Source: Microthyrium microscopicum
Lineage: Eukaryota > Ascomycota > Dothideomycetes > Microthyriales > Microthyriaceae
Reading direction: 5' to 3'
DNA: 64,000 nucleotides
Assembly: GCA_010405405.1 (NCBI GenBank)
Contig: MU004236.1
Coordinates: forward strand, 1,122,070 to 1,186,069
The stretch's first letter is position 1, and every line of letters begins with the position of its first letter. The notes below the pieces were generated by a model, which ran no database searches, had not been told where the DNA came from, and worked only from the letters and a program-made list of their open reading frames with translations. Made by a program: the position numbers and the translations under genes. This document shows, piece by piece, positions 1 through 11,715 of this stretch.

Positions 1-1
1 G

Positions 2-1408
2 ATTATGGAAGCCAGTGGAATCAGCGTCATCAGTGACATTGATGACACTCTTAAGCATACCAACATGATTGGTGGTGCCAGAGAAGCCTTTCGAAATGCA
101 TTTCTTCGTAATCTAGAGGATCTGGTTGTCGATGGCGTTCATGAATGGTTTACCCGCTTGCATGATTTGGGCGTACACTTCCACTATGTCTCGAATTCAC
201 CATGGCAGCTGTTTCCAGCACTGTCCCGCTTCTTCGCTTCCGTGAATCTTCCACCAGGCTCATTCCATTTGAAGCAATACAGTGGAATGTTGCAAGGCAT
301 CTTCGAACCGGTGGCCGAGAGAAAAAAGAGTACTCTTGATCGAATCGCTCGAGACTTCCCTGAAAGAAAGTTTCTTCTCATTGGGGACAGCGGAGAGGCC
401 GATCTGGAAGTCTACTTGGACTTCGTCCGTGAGAATCCAGGTCGTGTACTTGGTATCTTCATTCGGGATGTCACCACTCCAGCATCATCAAAAGGCTACT
501 TTGATTCTAATCTCAGGTCCAGCGTTTCTGGGGCAAACACACCAGCCAGTACAGCCAGCAGAAACCAATCCTCAGTCACTAACAGCGACGAGCACGACCC
601 GGAACTGAAAGCCGCTATCGACGCTTCCTTACGAGAATTCGAAGCTGAGGAGGCCCGCAGAACAGGCACATCTAATACATCTCGCTCTCGACCACTTACA
701 TCTCGCCGGAAATCCGACGATCTCATCTCCTTCAGCGACTCGGACACCGAAACCAAAACAGCACCCATACCACCGCCCTCTCGCCGCAAACCCATTGCCG
801 ACCGCCAATCCAGCACATCAAGCGCTTCAGCAAAACTCCCACCGCCCAAACCGCACAAAAAGCCTACCCTACGCAGCTCCTCTGTCCAGTCCGCCGAAAG
901 TGACACCGCCAAATCCGGACCACCAATTCCTCCCAAACGCGCCTCCACCATACCAACTCCCACTCCAGACCTTTCAAACAGCCTCAACAACACACCGAAG
1001 CCCACACCACCTACCCTCCCAACCCGCAATACAACCACATACACCGACGCCGCACGCTCAACCCTCGCCTCAGCATACAATGCCCTCCCCGCAGCTCCTT
1101 GGTCCGCCGCACCACCACCAGCACCACCACGTCGACCAAATGGCTCACAGCCAACGCCAAACACAGCTGCTGCTGCGGCAGGCATGACGCGAGCAGAGAC
1201 AAACCGTCTAGAATTATGGAAACGGCGCTGGGCAAACGCAGAGCATACGCTACGAAAGGAGGGGATATTACTCCGTACATGGAAAGTAGGCAGTGATGCA
1301 CTGCCAGACAGCGAACGGATCGTTAAGCGCGAGCTGGAAGCACAGGAGCGGAAGCGGGACAAGGAAGGTGGACGATTTGGGAGGGCAGGCAAACTTATAG
1401 ACAATTAA
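2..1408 (+). CDS. APP1: Phosphatidate phosphatase APP1, C-terminal part (5' end outside window)
   Basis: The visible 467 residues open with the haloacid-dehalogenase-like motif DIDDTLKHT, followed by YVSNSPWQLFPAL and LLIGDSGEADLEVY, the core of the APP1 family (DUF2183). The family dephosphorylates phosphatidate to diacylglycerol at actin patches and endocytic membranes. The catalytic domain ends near residue 165. The remaining ~300 residues are Pro/Ser/Thr-rich with PPxPP and PPIPPKR runs, typical SH3-ligand sequence, then a charged C-terminal helix (about 395-460). The frame is already open at base 2, so the N-terminal region lies upstream of the window and the first visible Met is not the start. 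It is convergent with the PP2A scaffold gene. Family assignment is firm; SH3 binding is inferred from the tail composition. Confidence 0.9.
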   Translation: MMEASGISVISDIDDTLKHTNMIGGAREAFRNAFLRNLEDLVVDGVHEWFTRLHDLGVHFHYVSNSPWQLFPALSRFFASVNLPPGSFHLKQYSGMLQGIFEPVAERKKSTLDRIARDFPERKFLLIGDSGEADLEVYLDFVRENPGRVLGIFIRDVTTPASSKGYFDSNLRSSVSGANTPASTASRNQSSVTNSDEHDPELKAAIDASLREFEAEEARRTGTSNTSRSRPLTSRRKSDDLISFSDSDTETKTAPIPPPSRRKPIADRQSSTSSASAKLPPPKPHKKPTLRSSSVQSAESDTAKSGPPIPPKRASTIPTPTPDLSNSLNNTPKPTPPTLPTRNTTTYTDAARSTLASAYNALPAAPWSAAPPPAPPRRPNGSQPTPNTAAAAAGMTRAETNRLELWKRRWANAEHTLRKEGILLRTWKVGSDALPDSERIVKRELEAQERKRDKEGGRFGRAGKLIDN

Positions 1409-1920
1409 GCACTCATGAGACATGGAGCAAGATCAGAAATAGTCGATACACGATACCCCTTTTTTGATAGCGGTAGTACCTTTTAGCATTGATATGCGAA
1501 TTTAACCTCCCTTGACCCTACCTCTCTGTATGCACGTAGAATGTTGAAGAGGAAGCGTAAAGAACATGTTTTACATTTTTGGATTAATTCAGTACCCAGC
1601 ACCCTTTGATACTAGCGGAACAAACCACTAAACCTTACAGCACACAACCCAACCTTACAAGACAAAAGGCACTGAAAGGCACTGTCCGCCCCATCTAACA
1701 TAGTATCACCGTCTTTTGCTCAACCAACAAACAGACGAATCAGATGCTTATTTCTCACTGGCTGTTCTTTCGTGATTACATGCCGCTAGAATATCTCAAT
1801 ACAAGCGAAACAAAAGACAATCCCAGCCACCCACCACAATCAGGCCGGAGGAGAGGAGCCCATCGCAGGTGGAGAGACTATCGTGGGCGGAGAACCCACC
1901 GGAGGAGGTGACACAGTCTC
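1409..1920. other. Intergenic, convergent 3' ends of APP1 and TPD3
   Basis: About 510 bases between two facing stop codons. It should hold the two 3' UTRs and poly(A) sites. Nothing else is visible. Confidence 0.6.
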
Positions 1921-4181
1921 CTAGGACTGCATCATCTCGTCTTCAGGATTCACCGATTGTGCCGCCGTAGTGGCAAAGTACCGCACGTCAACGTCGCCAT
2001 CGCCCTGCAGTTTCTCCAGGTTGGGCATGATCTTATCGTGGATCAAGTTGAGGCCTTTTGTTGATGGTTCGGGGAGAGTTGTGCCGTTCTTGACTGCCTC
2101 TTCATAGGTACCAGTTTCTGGAATTGCTTTCAGTACCTTGATGATCTCAGAGTACGACTTGGCGACGTTGAAACGGATGTTGGGGATATCGTCGGCAGCC
2201 AGGCGATCCATGATGGGTAGGATTGAAGTCTCGATTATGGAAAGGGTAAGGACAGGAGCAAGGGTCTTGGTAGATTAGTAAATGACTGGAAAATAAACAA
2301 AGATAAAAACATACCGAGATCGCAAAGCAAGTTGTCATGCGGTAGAGATAATTCGTATCATGGCCAAGATCGGTGACCTTGGGGATGATGGCACTATTTG
2401 CCCACTCCACACCAAATACCTCAGTGAGCTTTTTAAGGTTCAGAGTGGATGCTTCACGAATACTGAAGACACTATCTCCTAACCAGCTCATGCAAAGACT
2501 TGCGAGCTTTTCGTCAAAGAACTTCATGCCAAGCTGGGCGGCAAGCAATGGCACATACTCAATGATTGCAAGTCGTACCCGCCACTGCTTATCCTCGGCA
2601 AGTTGAACTATGGCCGGAAGAAGACTTTGCGAAAGTAGTTCGATACCAATGACTAAGATATGTTAACACATGGCGGTCAGATCCTAGAATTTACTAACCA
2701 TTATTGACCAGCTCTAGTTTTGATATAATATTCAGTCGGACATCCGGATGATCGTCTTTGAGCATGTTCAAAAACATAGGCAACAGATGATTGATGGTTC
2801 TTACAAAATTAGATATGACGCTTAAAATCGAGGGGAAAACTTACTCCTCTTTGCCGAGAATTGGTGCCAGCCCACTGATCACAGTACCCAAAGCGGCGCG
2901 AACATGTTGGGATGAATCGGTTACCAACTCCTCAACAGCTGGCATTACCTCACTAAGTAATGTATTGGAGTCGAGAAGTTGGCAGAAGCCTAGTCAAGTC
3001 AGCGCATAGTCCTCAAAACAGATAACAAAACTTACCAGGTATTTGACCAGCAATAGCACCACGGACTTCAGCTTCGGAGTCTTTGAGGAGTTTGACAAAT
3101 GCTTGGACGAGATCACGGTTGATAACCTCCTCATCTACAGCTTTCGCAATCTGTGGTAATATTAGCGCTTAATCTGGACGAAGCGTAGTCTCAACATACC
3201 TTTTCGAAACGATCAGCCACCATGTATCTAACACGCCAGCTTTTGTCTTCGAAGAGACTACGAAGAGCGGCAAGAAGAACTCCGTGGCTATTTTGTTGCT
3301 CCTTGGGAACACCTTCTGCAATCGCAATCAAAATATCGACGGTCAACAGCCGCACACTGTCTTGGTCATCTCCGGCTAGATGTTGAAAAAGAGGAATCAT
3401 TTCCTCAATAACCACCTGGGGTGGCATCGCCGCTACAAACTTTGCCAAGTTTGTTGCAGCTTGTCTCCGTACCATGGGTGTTTCGTCACGAACCAATTTT
3501 CCAAATTGAACGCGGAGGGCATCTTGAACGGGTGGGGTGACTCGAGTGTAAGGGGTGACATATAAACCGGTGGCGGAGACTTTGGATGTAAACCAATCTG
3601 CTTGCGAAAGACGAACAACTAGAGGGATAAAATGTTTTTCGACTTGTGGTTGAGAGAGCTGTTCGCAGACCTTGTTCAAAGATTCGACAGCCTAACGAAA
3701 ATTAGCAAAGAACTGCAAGTGTAGGCAAATGATATTACCTTCTCTCGGACGAGAGGTTCCTCGATTCCGGCGAGATTTTCTAATGGAGAGAGAAGCACAT
3801 GCCCATACTCTTTGCCGCCAACATAATCAACAAAGTTGCCTAGTTCCTCGCCAAGGGCTGTGAGTACCTCATCTTCATCCTCGACAGACTCTGTGAAATA
3901 TGACATTAGCGAATACTTCTAACCATAACAAGTCCGCAGGAAAGCTAGTACCATCGAGGAAGGGTATCAATTCTTCGCGCGTTCGTTCTGGACCCAAGGC
4001 CAGTGCAATTGTAGAGAGTCGGTGAATAGCATTAAGGCGAAGGATTACATCATCGTGCTAAAACCAGTAAGTATAAGTTCAACATAGATACGGCAATCCT
4101 GTTCATAAGTGCGGGATGTACCTTTAACTCATCAATCAACACCGCAATGGGATATAGCTCATCGGTCTGTGCAGGATCCAT
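1921..4181 (-). CDS. TPD3: PP2A 65 kDa regulatory/scaffold subunit A (HEAT repeats), multi-exon
   Basis: Spliced gene starting [17 protein letters not shown] at 4181 and ending EDEMMQS with TAG at 1921. Exon pieces carry tandem HEAT-repeat helices, for example [33 protein letters not shown] and [20 protein letters not shown], the order and wording of the PP2A A subunit (Tpd3/PR65). This subunit is the horseshoe scaffold joining the catalytic C subunit to a variable B subunit. About eight introns are implied, near 4060-4121, 3906-3950, 3693-3738, 3150-3198, 2990-3035, 2807-2842, 2653-2697 and 2250-2314; their edges were read by eye. The encoded length, near 600 residues, fits the family. It is divergent from FRS1, sharing about 680 bp of promoter. 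Confidence 0.9.
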
Positions 4182-4864
4182 GTTGCCCCTCTAAATTGAC
4201 AGGTGGGGCGGACAAGTGCCGAAAGAAAATGAGAAGAGGATTGAATAGAGAGTATGAGAGTTCAAAGCTTTAAAATAGCTTCAATAACTTTGGCGGCAAT
4301 GGGGAAAAGAGGTATCTGATAGCTTTGTTGTGAAGAAGTGGGCGGATCAGGTTTCGCAGGGTGAGCTGAAGGCCGGCGGGAGGAGAATGGTTGTATAAGC
4401 CTGGCCGAGTACAGAGATAGTGTCGGCGTGAAAGCGTGGAGTTTTCACAAGTAGTGGATTCAGCGATAATGTTGTTGTTGCAAAGAGGTTGATAGGGGCA
4501 GTAGAGAGGCGGTCGTCATATTTGGTGTTGGTTCATCCCCAAGGAAAGCACAGGCATTCAGAACGCCAAGCCAAGGTTTAGGTAGGCGCAACTCAGGTGG
4601 GTTGCTCCTTCCTTACGCCACAAAGCTGGTTTCACTAGCCACTTCCCCGCCACAGGTCGCAACTTCCAATATCAAATATATTTTTGGGTCGCTGCTGCCC
4701 TCCACAGTTTTATTCACCAACCTGGCCAATCTGTTCTGAGTCACGCCTGCACTCTATAAAATACTTATATCGCTACTTCAAGACTCTGGCCTAAACAATT
4801 TTCTATAACGCTGGTTCCATAGCCTTCTATACAATTGCTCAAATCTCGTTGCGCCTGAGTCATC
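4182..4864. promoter_or_regulatory. Shared divergent promoter region, TPD3 / FRS1
   Basis: About 680 bases between two divergent start codons. There is no supported coding frame. It must hold both promoters and 5' UTRs; no specific site was identified. Confidence 0.5.
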
Positions 4865-6863
4865 ATGCCCACCATAGGTGTGGACAAAGCTACCCTGTAC
4901 GAGTTGTTGGGTCAGGAGTAGGTGTTATAGTCAAAACATATCGACTCAATGTCTAATTGGGACTTAGATTCACCACTAAGGAATTTGATGAATTATGCTT
5001 CGAGTTTGGTAACATATATCTTACCTCGGTCATACACTGAAAGCTGACAGTCCACTTAGGTATCGAACTGGATGAAGATGTAAGACATTCAAGCTCAGAT
5101 GGAGCGATATACATGCTAAAACTAAAGAGACAACCGACCAAGAACGCCCAATTGTCGATGGCGTTCAAGAAAGACCTCAGCTAAAGATTGAAATACCCGC
5201 AAACAGATATGATATGCTATGTATCGAGGGCATCGCTCTCAATCTCAACATCTTTCGCAACCGGACAACACTGCCCAGCTTTAGGCTTAAGGCGCCTGCT
5301 GGGGGAGACATTCAAACCATGTATGTGGAGGAATCAACTCAGCAAGTAAGACCTTTGGTAGCTGCTTCCATTCTCCGTGGCATCAAATTCACCAAGGATC
5401 GCTATGAATCTTTCATCGCCCTACAAGACAAATTACACGCAAATCTTGCACGGCAGCGAACCTTGGTATCAATAGGAACCCACGATCTCAACACCATTAA
5501 AGGCCCATTCCACTACAAGGCGCTCCCACCCAAGGACATCAAGTTCATCCCACTCAACCAGACCAAGGAAATGGATGCCGCGCAATTAATGACCTTTTAC
5601 GAAAAAGACAAGCATCTTGGTCGCTTCCTACACATCATCCGCGACTCCCCCGTCTACCCCGTCATCTACGACAGCCGTGGCACAGTCCTCTCCCTTCCGC
5701 CCATCATCAACGGCGACCACTCCAAAATCACACTCAACACCACAGACGTACTCCTCGAAATCACCGCCACCGACAAAACCAAAGTCGAAATCGTCAACAA
5801 CATCATGGTCACAATGTTCAGCACCTACTGCGCCGAGCCCTTCACCGTCGAGCCCGTCAACATCATCTCCAAACACAACAACGAGAGCCGCCAAACACCC
5901 GACCTCTCGCCCCGCCCAATGGTCGCCAGCTCCGCCTACCTAAACGCCTGCACCGGCCTAACCCTCTCACCCGCCGAACAATGCAAACTGCTCACACGCA
6001 TGGGCCACATCGCCAAACCAAATGCCTCCGACAAAGACGTCCTTGACATTGACGTGCCCGTCACGCGCGCCGACATCCTCCACCAAGCAGATATAATGGA
6101 AGACTACGCCGTCGCCTACGGCTTCAACGCCCTGCCACGCTTCTACCCTAACAAGACCGCCGCCGTCGGCGCGCCCCTTCCCATCAATCGCCTCTCTGAC
6201 ATTATCCGCGCCGAGTCCGCGATGGCTGGCTGGACAGAAGTTATGCCGCTGATTCTGTGCAGCCATGACGAGAACTATGCATGGCTGAACCGCAAAGATG
6301 ACGGGACGCAGGTGATCCGGCTGCAGAATCCAAAGAGTCTCGAATACCAGGTAGTCCGCACCAGCCTCCTGCCAGGTATTCTGAAGACGGTGCGGGAGAA
6401 TCGGCATCGGGCGTTGCCGTTGAGGGTGTTTGAGGTGGCGGATGTCGGATTTAAGGCCATGGAGTTGGAGCGCAAGACGAGAAATGAGAGACATGTTGCG
6501 GCTGCGTGGTATGGGAAGGCGAGTGGGTTTGAGGTTGTGCATGGGTTGTTGGATCGGCTTATGTTGATGTTGCAGATTGAGTTTTTGGTTGAGAAGAAGA
6601 CTGATAAACTGGGGTATTGGATTGAAGAACTGGATGGTACGTTTTCCATACCTTTGATGTCGATTTGTGACTAACTGGTGATTATAGCACCAACGTACTT
6701 CAAGGGCCATGCTGCTTCGATTCATGTCAATCTCAAGGTTGATGGCAAATTGAAACACTTTGTCGTTGGCGAATTTGGTATTCTGCATCCAAGTGTTCTC
6801 AAGAACTTTGAACTGGGTTACCCAGTTAGTGCCTTGGAGTTCAACTTGGAGCCTTTCCTCTAG
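4865..6863 (+). CDS. FRS1: Phenylalanyl-tRNA synthetase beta subunit, cytoplasmic
   Basis: Starts MPTIGVDKATLYELLGQE at 4865. Three short 5' exons are separated by introns within about 4917-5095, leading into IEIPANRYDMLCIEGIALNLNIF. A long exon follows, then a final intron (about 6637-6688) and the exon APTYFKGHAASIHVNL... ending GYPVSALEFNLEPFL at 6863. The B3/B4 tRNA-synthetase core is visible (FHYKALPPKDIKFIPLNQ), as are a B5 region (GLTLSPAEQCKLLTRMG) and the class II-like C-terminal domain (AESAMAGWTEVMPLILCSHDENY, FGILHPSVLKNFELGYPVS). It forms the alpha2-beta2 enzyme that charges tRNA-Phe; beta handles editing and tRNA contacts. Total length, near 590 residues, is normal for eukaryotic FARSB. 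Convergent with SPP1. Confidence 0.93.
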
Positions 6864-7230
6864 ATTTCCACGGATTCACTGTTATCAAAAAGATTATGTA
6901 TGAACGGGTTATATGAGCTATGTAGAATTGTCCAGTAAAGCTAGCTCTACTTTGGTAGCGCAAAATAAAAGTCTGTATTAGAACAATTCTTGAAATTTTG
7001 CTATTTTTGCTTCCAGTAGTGATGTTACCATTGCATGAGCTCTTTCATTCAGTACCTTCATTATCGACCACCTGCATAGGACTCGAGCTTGTTCGTAAGA
7101 CGAGTCTTTCCCCTTATTGCCTCAGAGCACATTTGCCCAACCATTATTACCGGACAGACGAGCCCAACAACAGCCGATACACATATCAACACAATCCCGA
7201 AGGCATGTCATCGTGCAACCACGCGCAAGC
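6864..7230. other. Intergenic, convergent 3' ends of FRS1 and SPP1
   Basis: About 370 bases between facing stops. No coding or structured element is supported. Confidence 0.5.
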
Positions 7231-9333
7231 TCAGACGCTTTGGACCGCTCTATGGATCTCAACGCTGCCCTGCGCCTGTAACAAGCCACTACGCTCATTC
7301 CGCCAACGCATACTCGCGCGCTCTTCCACACCTTTACTTTTCCGCTCGAGTTCACGCAATCGGTCCGCCAACTGCGACTCTTCAAACCGCAGGTCATCCA
7401 TTTGCAGCTTCTGCCAGTTTCTATGCCGCTCGCAGCGCTTGCGCGTGCACATCTCTACAGCTTCTGCTGCGGACTCGGGTGCGCCATCGACTTCCATGGC
7501 ACCACCATTGGTGGCATCAGTAATCCCTTCGAGTGTGCCGCGTTCATATGCAAGTTGACCGGCCGGTGTGGCTCTCCAACGCGCGAATTTCTCGGTTGCC
7601 CAGGAAAGACGTGGGTCAAAGCCACATAGATCCTTGGGTTTGAGATTGTCGCGTTCGAGGGCAGCTGCCAGGCGGTCTTTGACCATGGAGAGGTAGCGCT
7701 CTCGTTCTTTGAGGGCAGTACGGGCGCTATGACACTCGACCTTGAGATTGTTGAGATAGTCAAGATTCGTCTGTTCGTTGGGCGTGAAGGTTGGGCCAGA
7801 CAGGTCAGAAGCCGCAGCGGAGGCAGGTGCGCCAGTAGGAGATTTAATGCCGACTTTGTCAAAGCCATTGACCAGGCCGGCAGTGGTAATACTAGGCATG
7901 ATGGGTGCATCTCTGCCCAGCGCTCGGAATGCCTCGGCGTCTGGAACGCTATGCACAAGTGCTTTGAGTTGGCCTGGAGTGAGCGGGCCAGACTTGGTTT
8001 CAATATCAGAAGGTCTGCCAGTTTTGCCCATAGATTTGCGTTTGCCCTTCTGGTCGAGGCCAGCCTTCTGTATCATGAATTTGACACCACATTCTTCAGA
8101 GCAGTATTTGCTGACTTCGTTCACGCTCAAGCGCGCTGCCTTTGGACATCCTTCTCGACGACACATGGGCTTCCAAGTTGTGCCTCCGCGTCCTTCTGCC
8201 GCACAGTTGGGGCAGATGTATTTGTCAATGAGTTGACCCTTAGTCTCTGTGATATTAACACAGGAGCCATGGAACCAATTATCGCAGCCTCCGTCGCAAG
8301 CAATCATCCAACTATGATCATCGCCTCTTTGACAGATGCAGTATACGTCGTCGCCATCGCCGTCCGACGCCATAACCGTGTCTTCAGGATCGATATCTTC
8401 TACCTCGGAGCTGTCTGCCACTGATGCACTAGATTTGCGAGTTTTAGTTGGAGGCTTGGAGCGAACAATCGGTGTCTCAGAGCCCATGCGCGCAGGAGTG
8501 GTTTCTGGTTCTGCTTTGCGCTTCTTGGAACCGTTGGCGGCAGCTTTCTTTGCGGTACCCTTCTTGTTCGCTGCGACCGACTTTGGTGGTGCGCGCTTCT
8601 TGGGCGCAAGAGACTCGAGTGTAGGTTTGATTTCAGGAGGAGAGTGTTCGCTTGGCTTACGGGAGCCTCGAAGACCCCATTCGTTGGAAGCAGCCACCAC
8701 AGCCGCACGGGTTTCGGCGTCTGGAATGTCTTTGAGGGCAGCGGTAGAGAGACCCATAGCTTCTGGACTCGCCGATTTCGGTGACTGGGATTGCACAGGT
8801 TTAGAGGATGAAGTTGTTTGATTAACCCTTCGTTGCACAGGTGCGGGCTGGAATAGTGGGAGGTCTGGAGGAAGAGGAGGTTCGTTCTGTTGCTGTAAGT
8901 AGTCAGGTGCGCCAGTAAGAGCATGTAATGGCGCCAACTGAACAGGAGAGTGTGAGCGCTCGATTTCAGAACGACGACGCTGTTCTGGAGATTTTGAAGC
9001 GTGATGGTATTGTTCAAGTGTTGGGGATGACGAGTGAAGGTTGGTCATAGTAGGCGATGGTTCAAGAGGAGGAAGTTGTGGGATGCTAGCGTGTCTACCC
9101 CGAGAAATTGAAGGGGGCGTGGTATCCTTTGGTAGAGCACTAGGAGTAAAACGAGGTGGAGAGGCAAGAGCGAGCGAGGAAAGCGCAGGCAGCACTGGAG
9201 CCTTTGTTGTCATTCTCGTGCCTTCCGCATCTGGAGTTTGCGATTTTTCCATGTTTACACTAGCATTCTGTTTTGAAGATGGAGACCCAGAGCCAGGCTC
9301 TGGATTCAGAAGTGCCGAAATATCAAGCGACAT
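7231..9333 (-). CDS. SPP1: PHD-finger protein, COMPASS (Set1) complex subunit Spp1
   Basis: Single exon of about 700 residues from MSLDISALLNPEPGSG (9333). The open frame extends to 9450, but that upstream part reads like leader sequence, so the internal Met is preferred. The first ~330 residues are Ser/Pro/Lys-rich and disordered, with KKRAPPKS and KRKAEP nuclear-signal-like runs. A C4HC3 PHD finger follows (YCICQRGDDHSWMIACDGGC, DNWFHGSCV, YICPNC, about 370-420), then the Spp1-specific Cys cluster CRREGCPKAARLSVNEVSKYCSEECG. A helical segment with FDPRLSWATEK and a late Cys/His-rich CTRKRCERHRNWQKL follow. Spp1 reads H3K4 methylation and anchors the Set1 methyltransferase. Yeast Spp1 is much shorter; a longer disordered N-terminus is usual in filamentous fungi. 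Confidence 0.85.
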   Translation of the reverse strand: MSLDISALLNPEPGSGSPSSKQNASVNMEKSQTPDAEGTRMTTKAPVLPALSSLALASPPRFTPSALPKDTTPPSISRGRHASIPQLPPLEPSPTMTNLHSSSPTLEQYHHASKSPEQRRRSEIERSHSPVQLAPLHALTGAPDYLQQQNEPPLPPDLPLFQPAPVQRRVNQTTSSSKPVQSQSPKSASPEAMGLSTAALKDIPDAETRAAVVAASNEWGLRGSRKPSEHSPPEIKPTLESLAPKKRAPPKSVAANKKGTAKKAAANGSKKRKAEPETTPARMGSETPIVRSKPPTKTRKSSASVADSSEVEDIDPEDTVMASDGDGDDVYCICQRGDDHSWMIACDGGCDNWFHGSCVNITETKGQLIDKYICPNCAAEGRGGTTWKPMCRREGCPKAARLSVNEVSKYCSEECGVKFMIQKAGLDQKGKRKSMGKTGRPSDIETKSGPLTPGQLKALVHSVPDAEAFRALGRDAPIMPSITTAGLVNGFDKVGIKSPTGAPASAAASDLSGPTFTPNEQTNLDYLNNLKVECHSARTALKERERYLSMVKDRLAAALERDNLKPKDLCGFDPRLSWATEKFARWRATPAGQLAYERGTLEGITDATNGGAMEVDGAPESAAEAVEMCTRKRCERHRNWQKLQMDDLRFEESQLADRLRELERKSKGVEERASMRWRNERSGLLQAQGSVEIHRAVQSV

Positions 9334-9934
9334 TGTGTTACAGTATGGAATCGTATCTGGTGTTCGAGGAGAAGAAATCGTGTGGATGTAGAGGTAGGGG
9401 ATTTTGGGCTGGTTCAGTATGCTAGACTGCGAGAGAGGCCATGGTTGCAAGATCAGACGTTTGATGATAGTAAAGACGAGTAGAATGGTCCACGTATGGA
9501 AGAGAGGTAATGAGAAGCCAAATTACTCTACAGATGGTGATAGTGGTGATCAGAGTGAATGGAGAATGGACACGAGAGAGATCGGCGGGGAAGTTTGAAC
9601 GCGACCGACCAGTTGACGGCAAAAGAGTTGGGAGGGGATTCAGGCTTCAGCAGTTGATCAAGGATTGCCCATGTCATTGCCGCTAGTCCAGCTTCGGTAC
9701 AAACTAGTCCATGTTTGGAGCGTACATGCGAAGCCACATTGTCCTGGACATCCATGTTTGGAACTTTTGGATTTCAGAGTCGACACGGTCGAGGACCTAT
9801 TTCAAGCGGTGAGGACTGCGGTACTTCTTTGCCATCTACTCATTTGGTTGTTGGTTGTTATCGTAGTTGAATGGATTTGGCCAATGGTCACCCAATGGTC
9901 AACTGGGTATCTATATGTCATACTTTCAGGATCT
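9334..9934. promoter_or_regulatory. Region upstream of SPP1 and downstream of NSE3
   Basis: About 600 bases holding the SPP1 promoter/leader and the NSE3 3' UTR. Short frames here have no family resemblance. Confidence 0.45.
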
Positions 9935-11037
9935 TCAAGCTTCTGTCTCATCTTCCTCATCCTCCTCCTCATCTTCCTCTTGACCTTCTGCGGCCTCCTC
10001 TGGTTCCGTTTGCTGATGTGTCCGTTTTCTGCCTCTCGGTTTCGGTGCCTGAGACGCTCCTGTTATGGCGGGCTCTGCGTGCTTCGGGTTTAATGACAGA
10101 GTTACTTGGATCTTGGACTCGATGTCTGGGTCTTGCCCACCCATCATCTTCCTGATCACACCCGCCACACCCTCTTCGCCAACTTCGATCTTACCCCTCG
10201 GCCCCACCGTATACTCGATCTGTTCATCTCCGCTTGAACTGTCCTTCGATCGCACAAGATAGCCGTCATTAATCATCCGTTGCAAAACGGCCTCAGTTCT
10301 GCCTATTGGGGTGTTGACTTCCGCGTTCAGCTTCTTGAGATGGCTTTCCAGTTTTGTGTCTGGCAACACTCCACCATTGATGTAGATAAGGGCGATAATA
10401 ATGCTATAAAGCCCAACGTATTCACTCTCGGCTTTTCTCGTTGGTGCTTTTGGAGGGCCGAGGATTGAGGGGACACGGAATCTTGGATCTAGAGTGGTGA
10501 TCAAAATCCAGGTATTAGTTGAAGATGTTCCAGGCTTGTCGGCCTTTTGTGCTGCAGCTGAAGAGATATCAGTAGAGCTTCCGTCATGTTTGTTGGACCA
10601 TCACACACCTCGTTTCTGTGCTCCTGTAACCTTCTCCTGCTTAGGGAGTTCCACCATCTTCATCCCAAAGACAGTCTCTAATTGAAGTTGAGCCTCGCTG
10701 AACACATTCTTAAATTCGCGTGTATGTGCTCCAAGTACAACTCGATTGACATCCTGTCTTTTAATGGCCCGTCGGTTGCTCTCAACACTCAAAGCATAGC
10801 GAACGAGCTTCTTTGCTAGCTGTGATATCAGCTGTTGGCCTTGACCATCACCGTCTTCGCCGTATGCGTCTTCTTCTTCTTGATCATCTTGGTAATCACG
10901 TCCTTGGGTTTCCGGTTGCAAACGGGAGTCGTCCTCTTCTTCATCTTCGGAAACCTCACGTCTAGTCTGTTCAGGTCAGATGTGGAAATATGTCCAGGGG
11001 TTGATTGGTGGCAAACCTGTCTTCTAGATCTGGCCAT
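9935..11037 (-). CDS. NSE3: Smc5-Smc6 complex subunit Nse3 (MAGE domain)
   Basis: Exon 1 is only seven codons (MARSRRQ, 11017-11037). After a 50 nt intron, exon 2 (10966 to about 10610) carries an acidic stretch and QQLISQLAKKLVRYALSVES, the start of a MAGE homology domain. Another short intron leads to NTWILITTLDPRFRVPSILG, LYSIIIALIYINGGVLPDTKL and a winged-helix segment VLQRMINDGYLVRSKD, ending in an acidic tail at 9935. Nse3 pairs with Nse1 (RING) and Nse4 in the DNA-binding core of the Smc5/6 complex, used in recombinational repair. About 325 residues, normal for fungi. It is divergent from the PRPP synthetase gene. The splice sites keep the frame throughout. Confidence 0.88.
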
Positions 11038-11715
11038 GGTGATGTTGTTTGAAGGGAGTTTGTAATGGATGTGGAGCGATTGTGCCTCTCACAATGAGGT
11101 TATTCGAACGGGAAACAATTGTAAGTTGTGGAAGTGTGAAAGTACAGCAAACGCGTGTAGAGTACCAATTTTTCGATGGGACGCGAGTAGAGGAAACGGA
11201 AAACGCGCGCTCAGCTGATTGTGCCTGGCATTTGAATTATCTGGACAAATGATCCCTGCAATTGCGGAGCATTGCGCATCAGATGCGGCGATCCAGTTTA
11301 TATCTCGACAAGAAACTGGACAGGACAGAGAACGTACAATCAACTTTACTGTTCTAACGTTGCGATCATTTCAACACTGAAGGATGGCACCTAACAGTTT
11401 GATGCAATTTCGGTACAAAGGCTACAACCTGCCAGGATTAGCAACCGCGAACCAACCCCTCGTGCCCCCTCCAAATTCAGTCAAGAATTCCCCGCCTGCA
11501 CTTGCCTTGTTCACTCTTTTTTCTCACCTCCAAATCTCTGTGTCGATATACTTCACATCAGAGGCTTATGATCAAAACCTTCACTGCTACGAAATGCACC
11601 TCACAGATCTCAAGACCATATATCTCTGATCCCACACGGTCGTCATTTTTTCTTTGATATTGGTATCACAATCTCTTGAATTACTCGACCTACCTAGGTC
11701 CTCAATCATCATATC
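11038..11715. promoter_or_regulatory. Shared divergent promoter region, NSE3 / PRPP synthetase
   Basis: About 680 bases between divergent starts. An 81-codon ATG frame (11384-11629) lies entirely in the probable leader of the PRPP synthetase gene and ends 86 bases before its ATG. It resembles no protein and is treated as a possible upstream ORF, not a gene. Confidence 0.45.

Noticed and set aside
496-1404. 302-codon frame on the minus strand opposite APP1
   Set aside because: It mirrors the low-complexity Pro/Ser tail of APP1; no family motif, and the plus strand carries a clear catalytic domain.
5967-6788. 273-codon minus frame opposite FRS1
   Set aside because: Antisense of a well-conserved synthetase exon and without recognisable domains.
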